Assembly: GCA_023383795.1 (NCBI GenBank)
Contig: JAHDYJ010000014.1
Location: forward strand, 1-44,469
From: Burkholderiales bacterium
GTDB lineage: Bacteria > Pseudomonadota > Gammaproteobacteria > Burkholderiales > SG8-39
DNA length: 44,469 nt
Direction: 5' to 3'
In this document: positions 1 through 7,401 of the stretch, in pieces
Layout: each line of letters begins with the position of its first letter
Position numbering within the stretch: the stretch's first letter is position 1
Translations under genes and position numbers: made by a program
The notes under the pieces: generated by a model
What the model was told of the DNA's origin: nothing
Seen by the model: the letters and a program-made list of their open reading frames with translations, nothing else
Database searches by the model: none

Positions 1-202
1 ACCGAACTCCTTCAACCCCCTGTTCAACCATGCCTTGCAGCGATAATCGGGGCGGTCCTGTGAGAAATCCGGGCTAGGGATCGAATCGGAGGAGCGTCGG
101 CGGGTGCGCTCCGCACGGCGCCCGAGATCCGAACGACGCGCTTAGCGGCACCGTGAGCCCGCAGCGGCCGGGCTTTGCCCCGCCGCCCGCAAGACCCGCC
201 CG

Positions 203-1162
203 CTAGTTCGCGCGTGCGGGCATGCAGCTCAGCGCCAGCCGCTTCACGCCGAGCCACTGCTGCTCCCAGAAGCCCTCGCCGTAGCGCGCGCCGGCGAGCT
301 GGTCGCGGATGCCGGTGGCCGGGTAGCCGGCGCTGAAATCCGCGGTGCGGAAGAGGATGTCCCACAGCGGGAAGAGCACCGCGAAGTTGCAGCCGCGGTA
401 GCGGCCCTCGTGGCCGTAGCCGATCGCGTGGTGGCGCCGGTGGTAGCGCGGGCTGACGAGCATCCGCTCGCCCACCGGCCCGAACCAGACGCGCACGTTC
501 GCGTGCGAGAAGCTCTCGAGCATGCGCGTCGCGATCACGATCAGCAGGAACTGCCCCGGCGAGACGCCGATCGCGAGCGCGATGCCGGCGAACCAGACGC
601 TGCCGATCAGGTCGTCGAGCAGGTGGTTGCGGTTGTCGGTCCAGAAGCTCATGCGCCGCTGGCTGTGGTGCAGCGCGTGCAGCGACCACCACCACTCGAA
701 GCGGTGCTGCAGCCGGTGGCGCCAGTAGTCGGCGAGGTCGAGCACCAGCAGGTAGACGACGAACGCCGCGAGCGGCCGGCTCGCGAGCGGCGGGAAGAGC
801 TCCTCGAGGTTGAGCGTCCGGAACCCGGCGAGGCGCAGCCACCCCTCCGCCGCGTCGACGACCGGCGTCAGCAGGAAGAAGAACGCGAGCGGCACGACGC
901 CGAGGCGGTAGAGCATCGTGTAGAGCACGTCGACGCCGACCTCGCGGCGGCTCTCCCACCGCTCGGCGGGGAACAGCGACTCGAGCGGCCGCAGCGCCGC
1001 GAAGAGCACGGCGACCTCGAGCGCGCCCCAGATCAGCCACTCGAGCGCGTCGTACGCGGGCTCGGCGTAGAACGCGAGGTCGAGCGCATAGAGCGCCGGT
1101 TGCACCGCGGCCTCGAAGAGCCAGGTCTGCAGCCGGCCCACAGCGTCGCCGAGCATGCTCAT
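203..1162 (-). CDS. Sterol desaturase / fatty acid hydroxylase family membrane protein
   Basis: 319 residues. It shows the three histidine clusters of the membrane di-iron hydroxylase family: HRLQH at 149-153, HALHH at 162-166 and HRRHH at 241-245. Several hydrophobic segments lie around residues 45-60, 85-102, 130-145 and 190-212, so it is an inner-membrane protein. Family members use O2 to hydroxylate or desaturate lipids such as fatty acids, sterols or carotenoids; the substrate cannot be read from sequence. The start chosen is the ATG that overlaps the stop of the upstream deacetylase gene by 4 bases (ATGA), suggesting translational coupling. It is the last gene of a three-gene minus-strand run with a deacetylase and a beta-propeller protein. 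The family call is secure, the substrate unknown. Confidence 0.88.
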   Translation of the reverse strand: MSMLGDAVGRLQTWLFEAAVQPALYALDLAFYAEPAYDALEWLIWGALEVAVLFAALRPLESLFPAERWESRREVGVDVLYTMLYRLGVVPLAFFFLLTPVVDAAEGWLRLAGFRTLNLEELFPPLASRPLAAFVVYLLVLDLADYWRHRLQHRFEWWWSLHALHHSQRRMSFWTDNRNHLLDDLIGSVWFAGIALAIGVSPGQFLLIVIATRMLESFSHANVRVWFGPVGERMLVSPRYHRRHHAIGYGHEGRYRGCNFAVLFPLWDILFRTADFSAGYPATGIRDQLAGARYGEGFWEQQWLGVKRLALSCMPARAN

Positions 1163-1905
1163 CGCGGGCGCTCGGCGAGGGTCGCGAAGCAGAAGCCGCG
1201 GCGCTTGAGGCCGGCGAGCAGCGGATCGAGCATCGGCGCGAAGGCCTCCTTCCGCGAGCGGATGCCGAGGTGCATCATCATCACGTCGCCGTCGCGGAGG
1301 CGTCGCAGCGCCTGCTCGAGGAGCGCGTCGTTCGGGTACTTGTCCGAGGGCAGCTCGTCGCCGAGGAAGCCCGCATCCGACCAGCGCACGTGCGTATAGC
1401 CGCACGCCTCGCCGGCGGCGAGCGCGTTCGGCGTCGTGCGCCCGCCCGGCGCGCGCCAGAGCGGATCGAGGCCGCGGCCGGTGAGCTCGCGAAAGCGCGT
1501 ATCGACGCGACGCAGCTCCGCGCACACGCCCTCGGCGTCGAGCTCGCGGACGCGGCTGCCATGGACGTACCGCACCTTGCGGCCCGGCAGGTCGCCGCGG
1601 AAGTAGCCGTGGTCCCAGGTGTGGGTGCCGAAGGCGTGCCCCTCGGCGACCCGCGCGCGCCAGTAGTCGCCCCACGAGGTATCGAGCGAATGGTCGCCGC
1701 GGTAGGTCGGCTCGTTCGCGAGGAAGAAGGTCGCCTTGACCTGGTGCCTGGCGAGGATGCGGGCGACGTTCTCCGCCTGCGTCATCACGCTGGTGTCGAG
1801 CGTCAGGTAGAGCGTGCCGCGGCACTCGCTCGCGGCGGCCGGCGCCGCGGCGAGCAGCGCCGCGAGGGCCGCCGCCGGGACGCTGCGGCTACTCGCGCGC
1901 CGCAT
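1159..1905 (-). CDS. Polysaccharide deacetylase (NodB fold), exported
   Basis: 248 residues with an N-terminal signal peptide (Arg-rich start, then an Ala/Leu-rich core ending near residue 26). The NodB-type first motif reads LTLDTS at 34-39, so the catalytic-base Asp37 is kept, but the second Asp that normally helps bind the metal is Thr38. The HTWDH motif at 95-99 keeps both metal-binding histidines. Later motifs (RAPGGRT, MMMHLG) also match the family. Such enzymes remove acetyl or N-acetyl groups from cell-wall or surface glycans in the periplasm. The gene begins inside the end of the upstream propeller gene (17-base overlap) and overlaps the desaturase start by 4 bases. The substrate is unknown. 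Confidence 0.85.
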   Translation of the reverse strand: MRRASSRSVPAAALAALLAAAPAAASECRGTLYLTLDTSVMTQAENVARILARHQVKATFFLANEPTYRGDHSLDTSWGDYWRARVAEGHAFGTHTWDHGYFRGDLPGRKVRYVHGSRVRELDAEGVCAELRRVDTRFRELTGRGLDPLWRAPGGRTTPNALAAGEACGYTHVRWSDAGFLGDELPSDKYPNDALLEQALRRLRDGDVMMMHLGIRSRKEAFAPMLDPLLAGLKRRGFCFATLAERPR

Positions 1906-2836
1906 TCGGGAAGAACACGCCGTGCGGGGAGCGCCCGACCGGGATCGTGCGCACGACCTTGCGCCCGGGCAGGTCGACGATCGACACCGAGCGGGCCCAG
2001 CGGTTGGTCACCCAGACCTCGCGTCCGTCGCGCGACACCTCCATGTCGTCCGGGCCGCCGGGCACCGGGAATGTGTCGACCACCGCGAGCGCCTGCTGGT
2101 CGATGATCGAGATCGAGTTCGCCGCGCGGTTGGAGACCAGGACGTGGCGCCCGTCGCCGACCGCCCGGAAGTTGTGCGCCCCCTCCGCGGTGACGGTCCG
2201 CTTGACGACGGTGCGCGCCCGCCAGTCCACCACAGCGACGTGGTCGCGGCCCATGACGCCGACCAGCAGATGGCGGTCGTCGGGCGTCATCCAGATGCCG
2301 GCCGGCTGCCGGCCGATTGGCAGGCGCCAGGCCACATCCGCCGTGGCGAGGTCGATCGCCGCGATCTCGTCGGACTCCTGCAACGTCACGAAGACGTGGG
2401 TGCTCGACCGGTCGAACGCGATGTGGCTCGGATTGCGCGCGAGGGGGATCCGCTTCGCGAGCTTCAGGCCGTCGGCGGCGTAGACATCGACGCGGTTCAG
2501 CCGCAGGGCCGCGACGACGAACCACTTGCGGTCGGGGCTGAAGCCGATCTGGTACGGATCGTCGATGCGCGGCACGCGCCGCTTGACCGCGCCGGTGGCG
2601 ACGTCGAGGTACATGAGCTCGTTGCCCGCCGCGCTCGCGACGATGAGCTCCGACCCGTCGGGGGTCTGCATCAGGTGGTGCGGCTCCTTCCCGACCGGGA
2701 TCCTGCGGATCTCCGCGTAGGTGGTCCGGTCGATCAGGCTGACCGTGGCGTCGCCCGAGTTGAGGACCACGGCGATCTCGGCCGCAGCCGGCCCGGCCGC
2801 GGCGACCAGGGCCACAGCGAATACCAATCGAGTCAT
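1889..2836 (-). CDS. YncE-like beta-propeller (YVTN repeat) periplasmic protein
   Basis: 315 residues. A signal peptide occupies roughly residues 1-20 (MTRLVFAVALVAAAGPAAA). The rest is a series of roughly 40-residue blades with recurring elements of the type V-x-V-D-x-x-x-x-x-V-x-x-I-P-V-G and P-D-G-x-x-x-x-V-x-N, as in YncE and surface-layer YVTN proteins. These fold as seven-bladed propellers and act as binding platforms; no catalytic residues are evident. The ATG at 2836 is preferred over an upstream ATG because it gives a clean signal peptide and has AAGG upstream. It heads the run propeller, deacetylase, desaturase. The 5' region faces the small-RNA locus, and no clear promoter was found for it. 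Confidence 0.8.
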   Translation of the reverse strand: MTRLVFAVALVAAAGPAAAEIAVVLNSGDATVSLIDRTTYAEIRRIPVGKEPHHLMQTPDGSELIVASAAGNELMYLDVATGAVKRRVPRIDDPYQIGFSPDRKWFVVAALRLNRVDVYAADGLKLAKRIPLARNPSHIAFDRSSTHVFVTLQESDEIAAIDLATADVAWRLPIGRQPAGIWMTPDDRHLLVGVMGRDHVAVVDWRARTVVKRTVTAEGAHNFRAVGDGRHVLVSNRAANSISIIDQQALAVVDTFPVPGGPDDMEVSRDGREVWVTNRWARSVSIVDLPGRKVVRTIPVGRSPHGVFFPNAARE

Positions 2837-3069
2837 GGGGTTACCTTGAAGCGGAACCGGCGACGGTCGTCGATTCAGAGTGGAGGCGGAGCGCAAGCAT
2901 ACACGGGCGGCGTGGCGGCACAATGATGGCATCGGTTGATGTGGCGGATCTGCAACATCCGTCGGGCCCTGGAGCGTAACCCTCTTATTTACAACGGGTT
3001 GCCGTCATGCATCGGCCTGGAAGCGGGCGCCCGAGACGTGACGAAGTGCGCTGACGAACGAAGAGGGAC

Positions 3070-3099
3070 TTGACAGCGACTGCTGATGTCGCATATAAA
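3070..3099 (+). promoter_or_regulatory. Strong sigma-70 type promoter of a candidate sRNA
   Basis: TTGACA at 3070-3075 is a perfect -35 box. After an 18-base spacer, TATAAA at 3094-3099 matches five of six bases of the -10 consensus. Transcription is expected to start near 3103-3107, at the base of a perfect hairpin. No protein gene follows on this strand before the terminator at 3224. Confidence 0.7.
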
Positions 3100-3102
3100 G
3101 AA

Positions 3103-3256
3103 GCCGCGTTAAGACTCTGACGCGGCAAGGCAAACATCCGGCGAACCGACTCCTCCTCCGAAGCGCCGGTGGGTGGCGTGCCCCAGGGTAAGAAAACCAA
3201 AGACGCGAACGGTGCGAACGCTCAGGCCCGGACCCCTCCGGGCCTTTTTGTTTTTG
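3103..3256 (+). ncRNA. Candidate small regulatory RNA with a C-rich loop
   Basis: About 150 nucleotides lie between a near-consensus promoter and a strong intrinsic terminator, with no credible reading frame. Three hairpins are visible: GCCGCGT (3103-3109) with ACGCGGC (3120-3126); CCGGCG (3138-3143) with CGCCGG (3164-3169), whose loop contains CTCCTCCTCC at 3150-3159; and the terminator stem. A single-stranded CCUCCUCC can in principle pair with Shine-Dalgarno sequences, as C-rich bacterial sRNAs do. I do not recognise it as 6S, tmRNA, RNase P, SRP RNA or a known riboswitch. It is inferred from signals only. It lies in the 487-bp gap 2837-3323 between the propeller gene and dnaB, which otherwise shows nothing convincing. 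Confidence 0.6.
3224..3256 (+). terminator. Rho-independent terminator of the candidate sRNA
   Basis: A perfect 9-bp stem pairs AGGCCCGGA (3224-3232) with TCCGGGCCT (3237-3245) around a CCCC loop. It is followed by T-rich sequence (TTTTTGTTTTT) to 3256. The T tract lies only on the plus strand, so it serves plus-strand transcription and not dnaB, which ends nearby on the minus strand. Confidence 0.8.
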
Positions 3257-3323
3257 CTGTTGCACGCGGGTGCGCCCACGCGAGTCGCCGCGGTCCAGCG
3301 GGGCGCCTGCTCCCGCTCCCGGT

Positions 3324-4712
3324 CTAGAAGTTGCCGGGCGCCGCGTAGTTCTCGAATCGCGTGTACTGACCGAGGAAGGTCAGGCTCACGGTGCCGATGG
3401 GCCCGTTGCGCTGCTTGCCGATGATGATCTCCGCCCTGCCCTTGTCGGGCGTGTCCGGGTTGTAGACCTCGTCGCGGTAGATGAACAGGATCAGGTCGGC
3501 GTCCTGCTCGATCGCGCCCGACTCGCGCAGGTCCGACATCACCGGCCGCTTGTTCGGCCGCTGCTCCAGGCTGCGGTTCAGCTGCGAGAGCGCGACGACC
3601 GGCACCCGCAGCTCCTTCGCGAGCGCCTTGAGCGAGCGCGAGATCTCCGAGATCTCGGTGGCGCGGTTCTCCCCCTGCGTCGAGGCCGACATGAGCTGCA
3701 GGTAGTCGACGATGATCAGCCCGAGTTTGCCGTACTGGCGGTGCAGCCGCCGCGCGCGGGCGCGCAGCTCGAGCGCGTTCAGCGCCGCGCTCTCGTCGAT
3801 GTGGATCGGCGCGTCGTGCAGCCGGCCGACCGCGTTCGTGAGCTTGTTCCAGTCCTCGTCGGTGAGGCGTCCGGTGCGCAGCTTGTGCTGGTCGAGCCGG
3901 CCGATCGAGCCGAGCATGCGGGTGGCGAGCTGGGTGCCGGCCATCTCCATGCTGAACACCGCCACCGGCAGCCGGTTCTCCACCGCGACGTGCTCGCCGA
4001 CGTTCAGCGCGAAGGCGGTCTTGCCCATGCTCGGCCGGCCGGCGACCACCACGAGGTCGCCCTCCTGCAGGCCGGAGGTCATCTGGTCGAGGTCGTGGAA
4101 CCCGGTCGGGATGCCGGTGATGTCCGACGGGTTGTCGCGGTGATAGAGCAGGTCGACGCGCTCCATCACCTGCGACAGGAGCTGGTGGATGTCCTTGAAT
4201 CCCTCGCGGCCGCGGTTGCCCGCCTCCGCGATCTCGAACACCTTCGACTCGGCCTCGTCGAGGAGCTGGCCGACCTCCTTGCCGGCGGGATTCAGCGCGC
4301 TGTCGGCGATCTCGCCGCCCACCGCCACGAGCTTGCGCATGACCGCGCGCTCGCGCACGATCTCCGCGTAGCGCCGGATGTTGTGCGCCGAGGGCGTGTT
4401 CTGCGCGAGCTGCCCGAGGTAGGTGATGCCGCCGGTCTTGTCCTTGTCCTCGCTCGACTCGATCGCCTCGGCCACGGTCACGACGTCGGCCGGCCTGGAC
4501 TGCTCGATCAGCCGCGCGATGTGGCGGAAGATGCGGCGATGATCGTCGCGGTAGAAATCGTCGAGCGCGAGCACGTCGCCGACGCGGTCCCACGCAGTGT
4601 TGTCGAGCAGCAGGCCGCCGAGCACCGACTGCTCGGCCTCGATCGAGTGCGGCGGAACGCGCAGGGCGACGAGCGGCGCGTCGCTCGTCGTGGGGGCGGT
4701 AGCCTGGGGCAT
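3324..4712 (-). CDS. dnaB: Replicative DNA helicase DnaB
   Basis: 462 residues, normal for DnaB. The N-terminal domain (about 20-125) contains the IEAEQSVLGGLLLD signature that mediates contact with primase and the loader. The C-terminal RecA-like domain has a Walker A motif GRPSMGKTAF and a Walker B-type segment LGLIIVDYLQLM, followed by an ALSQLNRSLE motif. It unwinds DNA at the replication fork as a hexamer. The ATG at 4712 (MPQATAPT) is chosen rather than an upstream start in the same frame because family members begin close to here. It is the last gene of the rpsF-priB-rpsR-rplI-dnaB cluster; 115 bases separate it from rplI. Confidence 0.97.
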   Translation of the reverse strand: MPQATAPTTSDAPLVALRVPPHSIEAEQSVLGGLLLDNTAWDRVGDVLALDDFYRDDHRRIFRHIARLIEQSRPADVVTVAEAIESSEDKDKTGGITYLGQLAQNTPSAHNIRRYAEIVRERAVMRKLVAVGGEIADSALNPAGKEVGQLLDEAESKVFEIAEAGNRGREGFKDIHQLLSQVMERVDLLYHRDNPSDITGIPTGFHDLDQMTSGLQEGDLVVVAGRPSMGKTAFALNVGEHVAVENRLPVAVFSMEMAGTQLATRMLGSIGRLDQHKLRTGRLTDEDWNKLTNAVGRLHDAPIHIDESAALNALELRARARRLHRQYGKLGLIIVDYLQLMSASTQGENRATEISEISRSLKALAKELRVPVVALSQLNRSLEQRPNKRPVMSDLRESGAIEQDADLILFIYRDEVYNPDTPDKGRAEIIIGKQRNGPIGTVSLTFLGQYTRFENYAAPGNF

Positions 4713-4827
4713 CGCGGAACGCGTGACGGTGTCGGCGGATTCTACACCCGCGCCCGCGCCGGTTCGCGCAGAAGGTCGCCTCGGCCCGCGCGGAACCACG
4801 CGGGGAAGGCGAGCGCGGACGCGGCGG

Positions 4828-5295
4828 CTATTCCGCCGCCGGGCTCTCGCCCTCGCCGAGCACCGACACCTTGACGTGCACGAACACGTCGCCGAGCAGC
4901 TCGCGCGCGACGTCGTGATCGCCGACGAGCTTCAGCGGCCCCTGCGGCAGCCGGATGGCGGAGCGCTCGAGCGTATGGCCCATCGCGGTGAGCGCGTCGG
5001 CGATGTCATAGGTCGTTACCGAGCCGAACAGACGCCCGTCCACGCCGGCGCGCCGCGTGAGCTGGATCGTGAGCCCGTCGATCTCGGCGCCGCGCGCCTG
5101 CGCCGCGGCGAGCGCCTCGGACTGCGCCTTCTCCAGCTCGCCGCGCCGCAGCTCGAACGCGGCCAGGTTCTCGGCCGTGGCGCGCTGGGCCTTGCCCTTG
5201 GGGATCAGGTAGTTGCGCGCGAAACCGTCCTTCACCTTGACGATGTCGCCGAGCCCGCCGAGGTTGGTGATCTTCTCGAGGAGGATGACTTGCAT
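4828..5295 (-). CDS. rplI: Large ribosomal subunit protein bL9
   Basis: 155 residues. The N-terminal 23S rRNA-binding domain carries the bL9 signature ([20 protein letters not shown], about residues 13-32). A long helix rich in Glu/Arg/Ala follows, then the C-terminal domain with LFGSVT near 90. The protein sits at the base of the L1 stalk and helps reading-frame maintenance. The start ATG at 5295 gives the canonical MQVILLEK. It is 14 bases downstream of rpsR. Confidence 0.97.
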   Translation of the reverse strand: MQVILLEKITNLGGLGDIVKVKDGFARNYLIPKGKAQRATAENLAAFELRRGELEKAQSEALAAAQARGAEIDGLTIQLTRRAGVDGRLFGSVTTYDIADALTAMGHTLERSAIRLPQGPLKLVGDHDVARELLGDVFVHVKVSVLGEGESPAAE

Positions 5296-5309
5296 GGCCG
5301 GCGCTCCGC

Positions 5310-5621
5310 TCAGTGCACGTCGGTGTACGGCACGAGCGCGAGATACCGCGCGCGCTTCACCGCCTCGGCGAGCATGCGCTGGTACCCGGCCTTCGTGCCG
5401 GTGATGCGCGCCGGAATGATCTTCCCGTTCTCGCCGATGTAGTCCCTCAGCAGATCGATGTCCTTGTAGTCGATCCACTCCATCTTCTCCGCGGTGAAGC
5501 GGCAGAACTTGCGGCGCCGGAAGAGCGCGCGTCCGCCGCGCTCGCGACCCTTGCCGCCCTTGCCGCCCTTGCCCTTCGCACCCTTGCCGCCCGCGCTGCG
5601 CGGCCTGCCGAACGTTGCCAT
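5310..5621 (-). CDS. rpsR: Small ribosomal subunit protein bS18 with Gly/Lys-rich N-terminal extension
   Basis: 103 residues against about 75 in E. coli. The core from about residue 33 is standard bS18 ([12 protein letters not shown], then [13 protein letters not shown] and [11 protein letters not shown]). Residues about 11-30 are a low-complexity Gly/Lys stretch absent from most bS18 proteins. bS18 pairs with bS6 on the 30S platform; the extension is basic and could contact rRNA. The GGAGAAT just upstream of ATG 5621 is a good ribosome binding site, so the extension is very likely translated. It lies between priB and rplI. Confidence 0.95.
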   Translation of the reverse strand: MATFGRPRSAGGKGAKGKGGKGGKGRERGGRALFRRRKFCRFTAEKMEWIDYKDIDLLRDYIGENGKIIPARITGTKAGYQRMLAEAVKRARYLALVPYTDVH

Positions 5622-5630
5622 CCGATTCTC

Positions 5631-5978
5631 CTAATTCCGTTTCGCTTCCTCGAATTCGATCCGCGTGACGTGCAGCACGAGCTGGCGGCCCGCCCTCGCC
5701 GGCGGCTCCCCCTTCGTGCGCTGCGCCGCGCCCTTGCCCGCCAGGAACCCGCTCAGCCGCACCGCGGCGCCGAGCGGCGCCGCCGCGACCAGCCGCGCCT
5801 CGTGCTCGGCGGCCACGCAGGCGACGTCCGCGTACACCTGCCGCTCGGTCCCGGCCTCGGTCTGCACCGACTCGTGCACGATCCGGAAGTTCACGAGGGC
5901 GACGCCGGCCGGTGTGTGGCGCAGCGCATCGCGCTCGGCAAGCTGGCCCGAGATCATGATCTCGTTCGTGCGGTTCAA
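5631..5978 (-). CDS. priB: Primosomal replication protein N (PriB)
   Basis: 115 residues from the chosen TTG start; E. coli PriB has 104. A single OB-fold is visible: [13 protein letters not shown], then [22 protein letters not shown], ending [11 protein letters not shown]. PriB binds ssDNA and helps PriA/DnaT reload DnaB during replication restart. The start is uncertain. The frame stays open upstream into the rpsF repeat tail, with a GTG at 6089 giving a 152-residue version. An internal ATG at NEIM-ISG would be shorter. TTG 5978 fits the family N-terminus best. Position between rpsF and rpsR is the conserved one. Confidence 0.85.
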   Translation of the reverse strand: MNRTNEIMISGQLAERDALRHTPAGVALVNFRIVHESVQTEAGTERQVYADVACVAAEHEARLVAAAPLGAAVRLSGFLAGKGAAQRTKGEPPARAGRQLVLHVTRIEFEEAKRN

Positions 5979-6009
5979 GCGGACCCGATGCCGCGCCGCG
6001 GCGTCGCGG

Positions 6010-6474
6010 TCAGGACGCCGGGGCCTCGGAGCGCCGGCTGCCGCCGCCTTCCCCGCGTCCTTCGCCTCGCCCTTCGCCGCGCCCTTCACCTCGCCCTTCG
6101 CCGCGGCCTTCGCCGCGTCCCTCGCCGCGGCCCTCGCCGATCACCGACCTGGCCTTGTCCTCCTTCATCATCGGGGACGGGGCCGTGACCGGACCCTTCA
6201 TCTTCACGACCAGATGGCGCAGCACCGCGTCGTTGAAGCGGAACGAGTGATCGAGCTCGTTCAGGGTCTCCTGGTCGCACTCGATGTTCATGAGCACGTA
6301 GTGCGCCTTGTGCACCTTCTGGATCGGGTAGGCGAGCTGGCGCCGGCCCCAGTCCTCGAGACGGTGCACGGAGCCCTGGCGCGCGGCGATTACGCCGCGG
6401 TAGCGCTCGATCATCGCCGGGACCTGCTCGCTCTGGTCCGGATGGACGATGAAGACGATCTCGTAATGTCGCAT
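6010..6474 (-). CDS. rpsF: Small ribosomal subunit protein bS6 with GEGR repeat tail
   Basis: 154 residues. Residues 1-100 are typical bS6 ([24 protein letters not shown] near 45-53; [13 protein letters not shown] near 79-90). The tail has seven exact GEGR tetrapeptides at 113-140 followed by GEGG, encoded by a 12-base repeat. E. coli bS6 also has an extended tail, modified by added glutamates, but not this repeat. The protein binds bS18 on the 30S platform. The site AAGGAGA five bases before ATG 6474 sets the start. First gene of the rpsF-priB-rpsR-rplI cluster. Confidence 0.96.
   Translation of the reverse strand: MRHYEIVFIVHPDQSEQVPAMIERYRGVIAARQGSVHRLEDWGRRQLAYPIQKVHKAHYVLMNIECDQETLNELDHSFRFNDAVLRHLVVKMKGPVTAPSPMMKEDKARSVIGEGRGEGRGEGRGEGRGEGRGEGRGEGRGEGGGSRRSEAPAS
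6043..6138 (-). repeat. 12-base tandem repeat inside rpsF
   Basis: Eight near-identical 12-base units encode the GEGR repeats of the bS6 tail. In the same DNA the priB frame is also open, so unit number could change the bS6 tail and the possible priB N-terminus together. Confidence 0.85.
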
Positions 6475-6601
6475 GCGTTCTCCTTGCGGGTTGAAGCCTC
6501 CCGGCATGCGCGACCGGTGAGGCAAGGAAGCGCCGGGCGCGCGCTCCCGCGGCCGGCATGGGCTCCGATCGCGGCCGGAAGCCTCGATCGGAAAGCCAGC
6601 G

Positions 6602-6631
6602 ATTCTATCCGAAGTCTCGTTCTTCCCGCAA
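6602..6631 (-). promoter_or_regulatory. Probable promoter of the rpsF operon
   Basis: On the minus strand, TTGCGG (6626-6631) is followed after 18 bases by TAGAAT (6602-6607), placing the start of transcription about 120 bases before rpsF. It lies in the 186-base gap between the end of rlmB and rpsF. The -35 matches only the TTG core. Confidence 0.45.
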
Positions 6632-6660
6632 GCGAATCAAGGCCTTGAGGTCGACCCCGG

Positions 6661-7401
6661 CTAGCGCTGCGGACGCCGCCGTCGCGCCTCGAACAGGCAA
6701 AGTCCGGCCGCGACCGCGACGTTCAGGCTCTCGACCGTCCCGTACATCGGGATGCGCACCAGCCGATCGCACCGCTCGCGCGTGAGGCGACGCATGCCGT
6801 GGCCCTCGGCGCCGAGCACCCACGCGACCGCCTCCGGCAGCTCGGCCGTGAAGAGGTCCTCGGTCGCCTCGGCATCCGCGCCGATCACCCACACGTCGCG
6901 CGCCTTGAGATCGTCCAGCGCGCGCGAGAGATTGGTGACGGTCAGGTACGGCACGGTCTCGGCGGCGCCGCTCGCCACTTTCGCGGCCGTGCCGCCGAGC
7001 CCCGCCGCCCGATCCTTCGGCGCGATCACCGCGTGCGCGCCGGCGGCGTCGGCCACGCGCAGGCAGGCGCCGAGGTTGTGCGGGTCGGTCACGCCGTCGA
7101 GCACGAGCAGGAGCGGCGGCACGCGCAGCGCGTCGAGCAGCTCGTCGATGCTGTGCGCCTGCGCGATCCCGGTGACGCGCGCGACGACGCCCTGGTGGCG
7201 GGTGCCGTGCATCAGGCCGTCCAGCCGCTCCCTGCTGACGGCGCGCACGCGCACGCCGTGCGCCTCGGCGAGCCGCCGCAGGCCCGCTGCGCGCGCATCC
7301 TCGCGTGCCGCGTCCACGATCACCTCGAGCACCGAATCCGGATGCGCGCGCAGCCGGCTCGTCACCGCGTGGAAGCCGTAGATCAGCCCGCTCGCCGCCA
7401 T
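6661..7401 (-). CDS. rlmB: 23S rRNA (guanosine-2'-O-)-methyltransferase RlmB (SpoU/TrmH family)
   Basis: 246 residues. An N-terminal substrate-binding domain begins with IYGFHAV. The SPOUT domain carries motif 1 (LDGVTDPHNLGACLR, 101-115), motif 2 (WVLGAEGHGM) and motif 3 (MYGTVESLNVAVAAG), which form the knotted SAM site. RlmB methylates the ribose of G2251 in 23S rRNA (E. coli numbering). The ATG shares one base with the TGA of rnr (TGATG), so the two genes are probably coupled, as in many Proteobacteria. Confidence 0.95.
   Translation of the reverse strand: MAASGLIYGFHAVTSRLRAHPDSVLEVIVDAAREDARAAGLRRLAEAHGVRVRAVSRERLDGLMHGTRHQGVVARVTGIAQAHSIDELLDALRVPPLLLVLDGVTDPHNLGACLRVADAAGAHAVIAPKDRAAGLGGTAAKVASGAAETVPYLTVTNLSRALDDLKARDVWVIGADAEATEDLFTAELPEAVAWVLGAEGHGMRRLTRERCDRLVRIPMYGTVESLNVAVAAGLCLFEARRRRPQR

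Noticed and set aside
24..1040. Arg/Ala-rich minus-strand open frame at the left edge
   Set aside because: It overlaps the sterol desaturase-type gene in another frame and has no motif. In 1-202 I see no gene.
3103..3256. 6S RNA, tmRNA or a riboswitch
   Set aside because: It has no large central bubble, no tag-peptide frame and no known aptamer core, and it does not lead into a coding gene.
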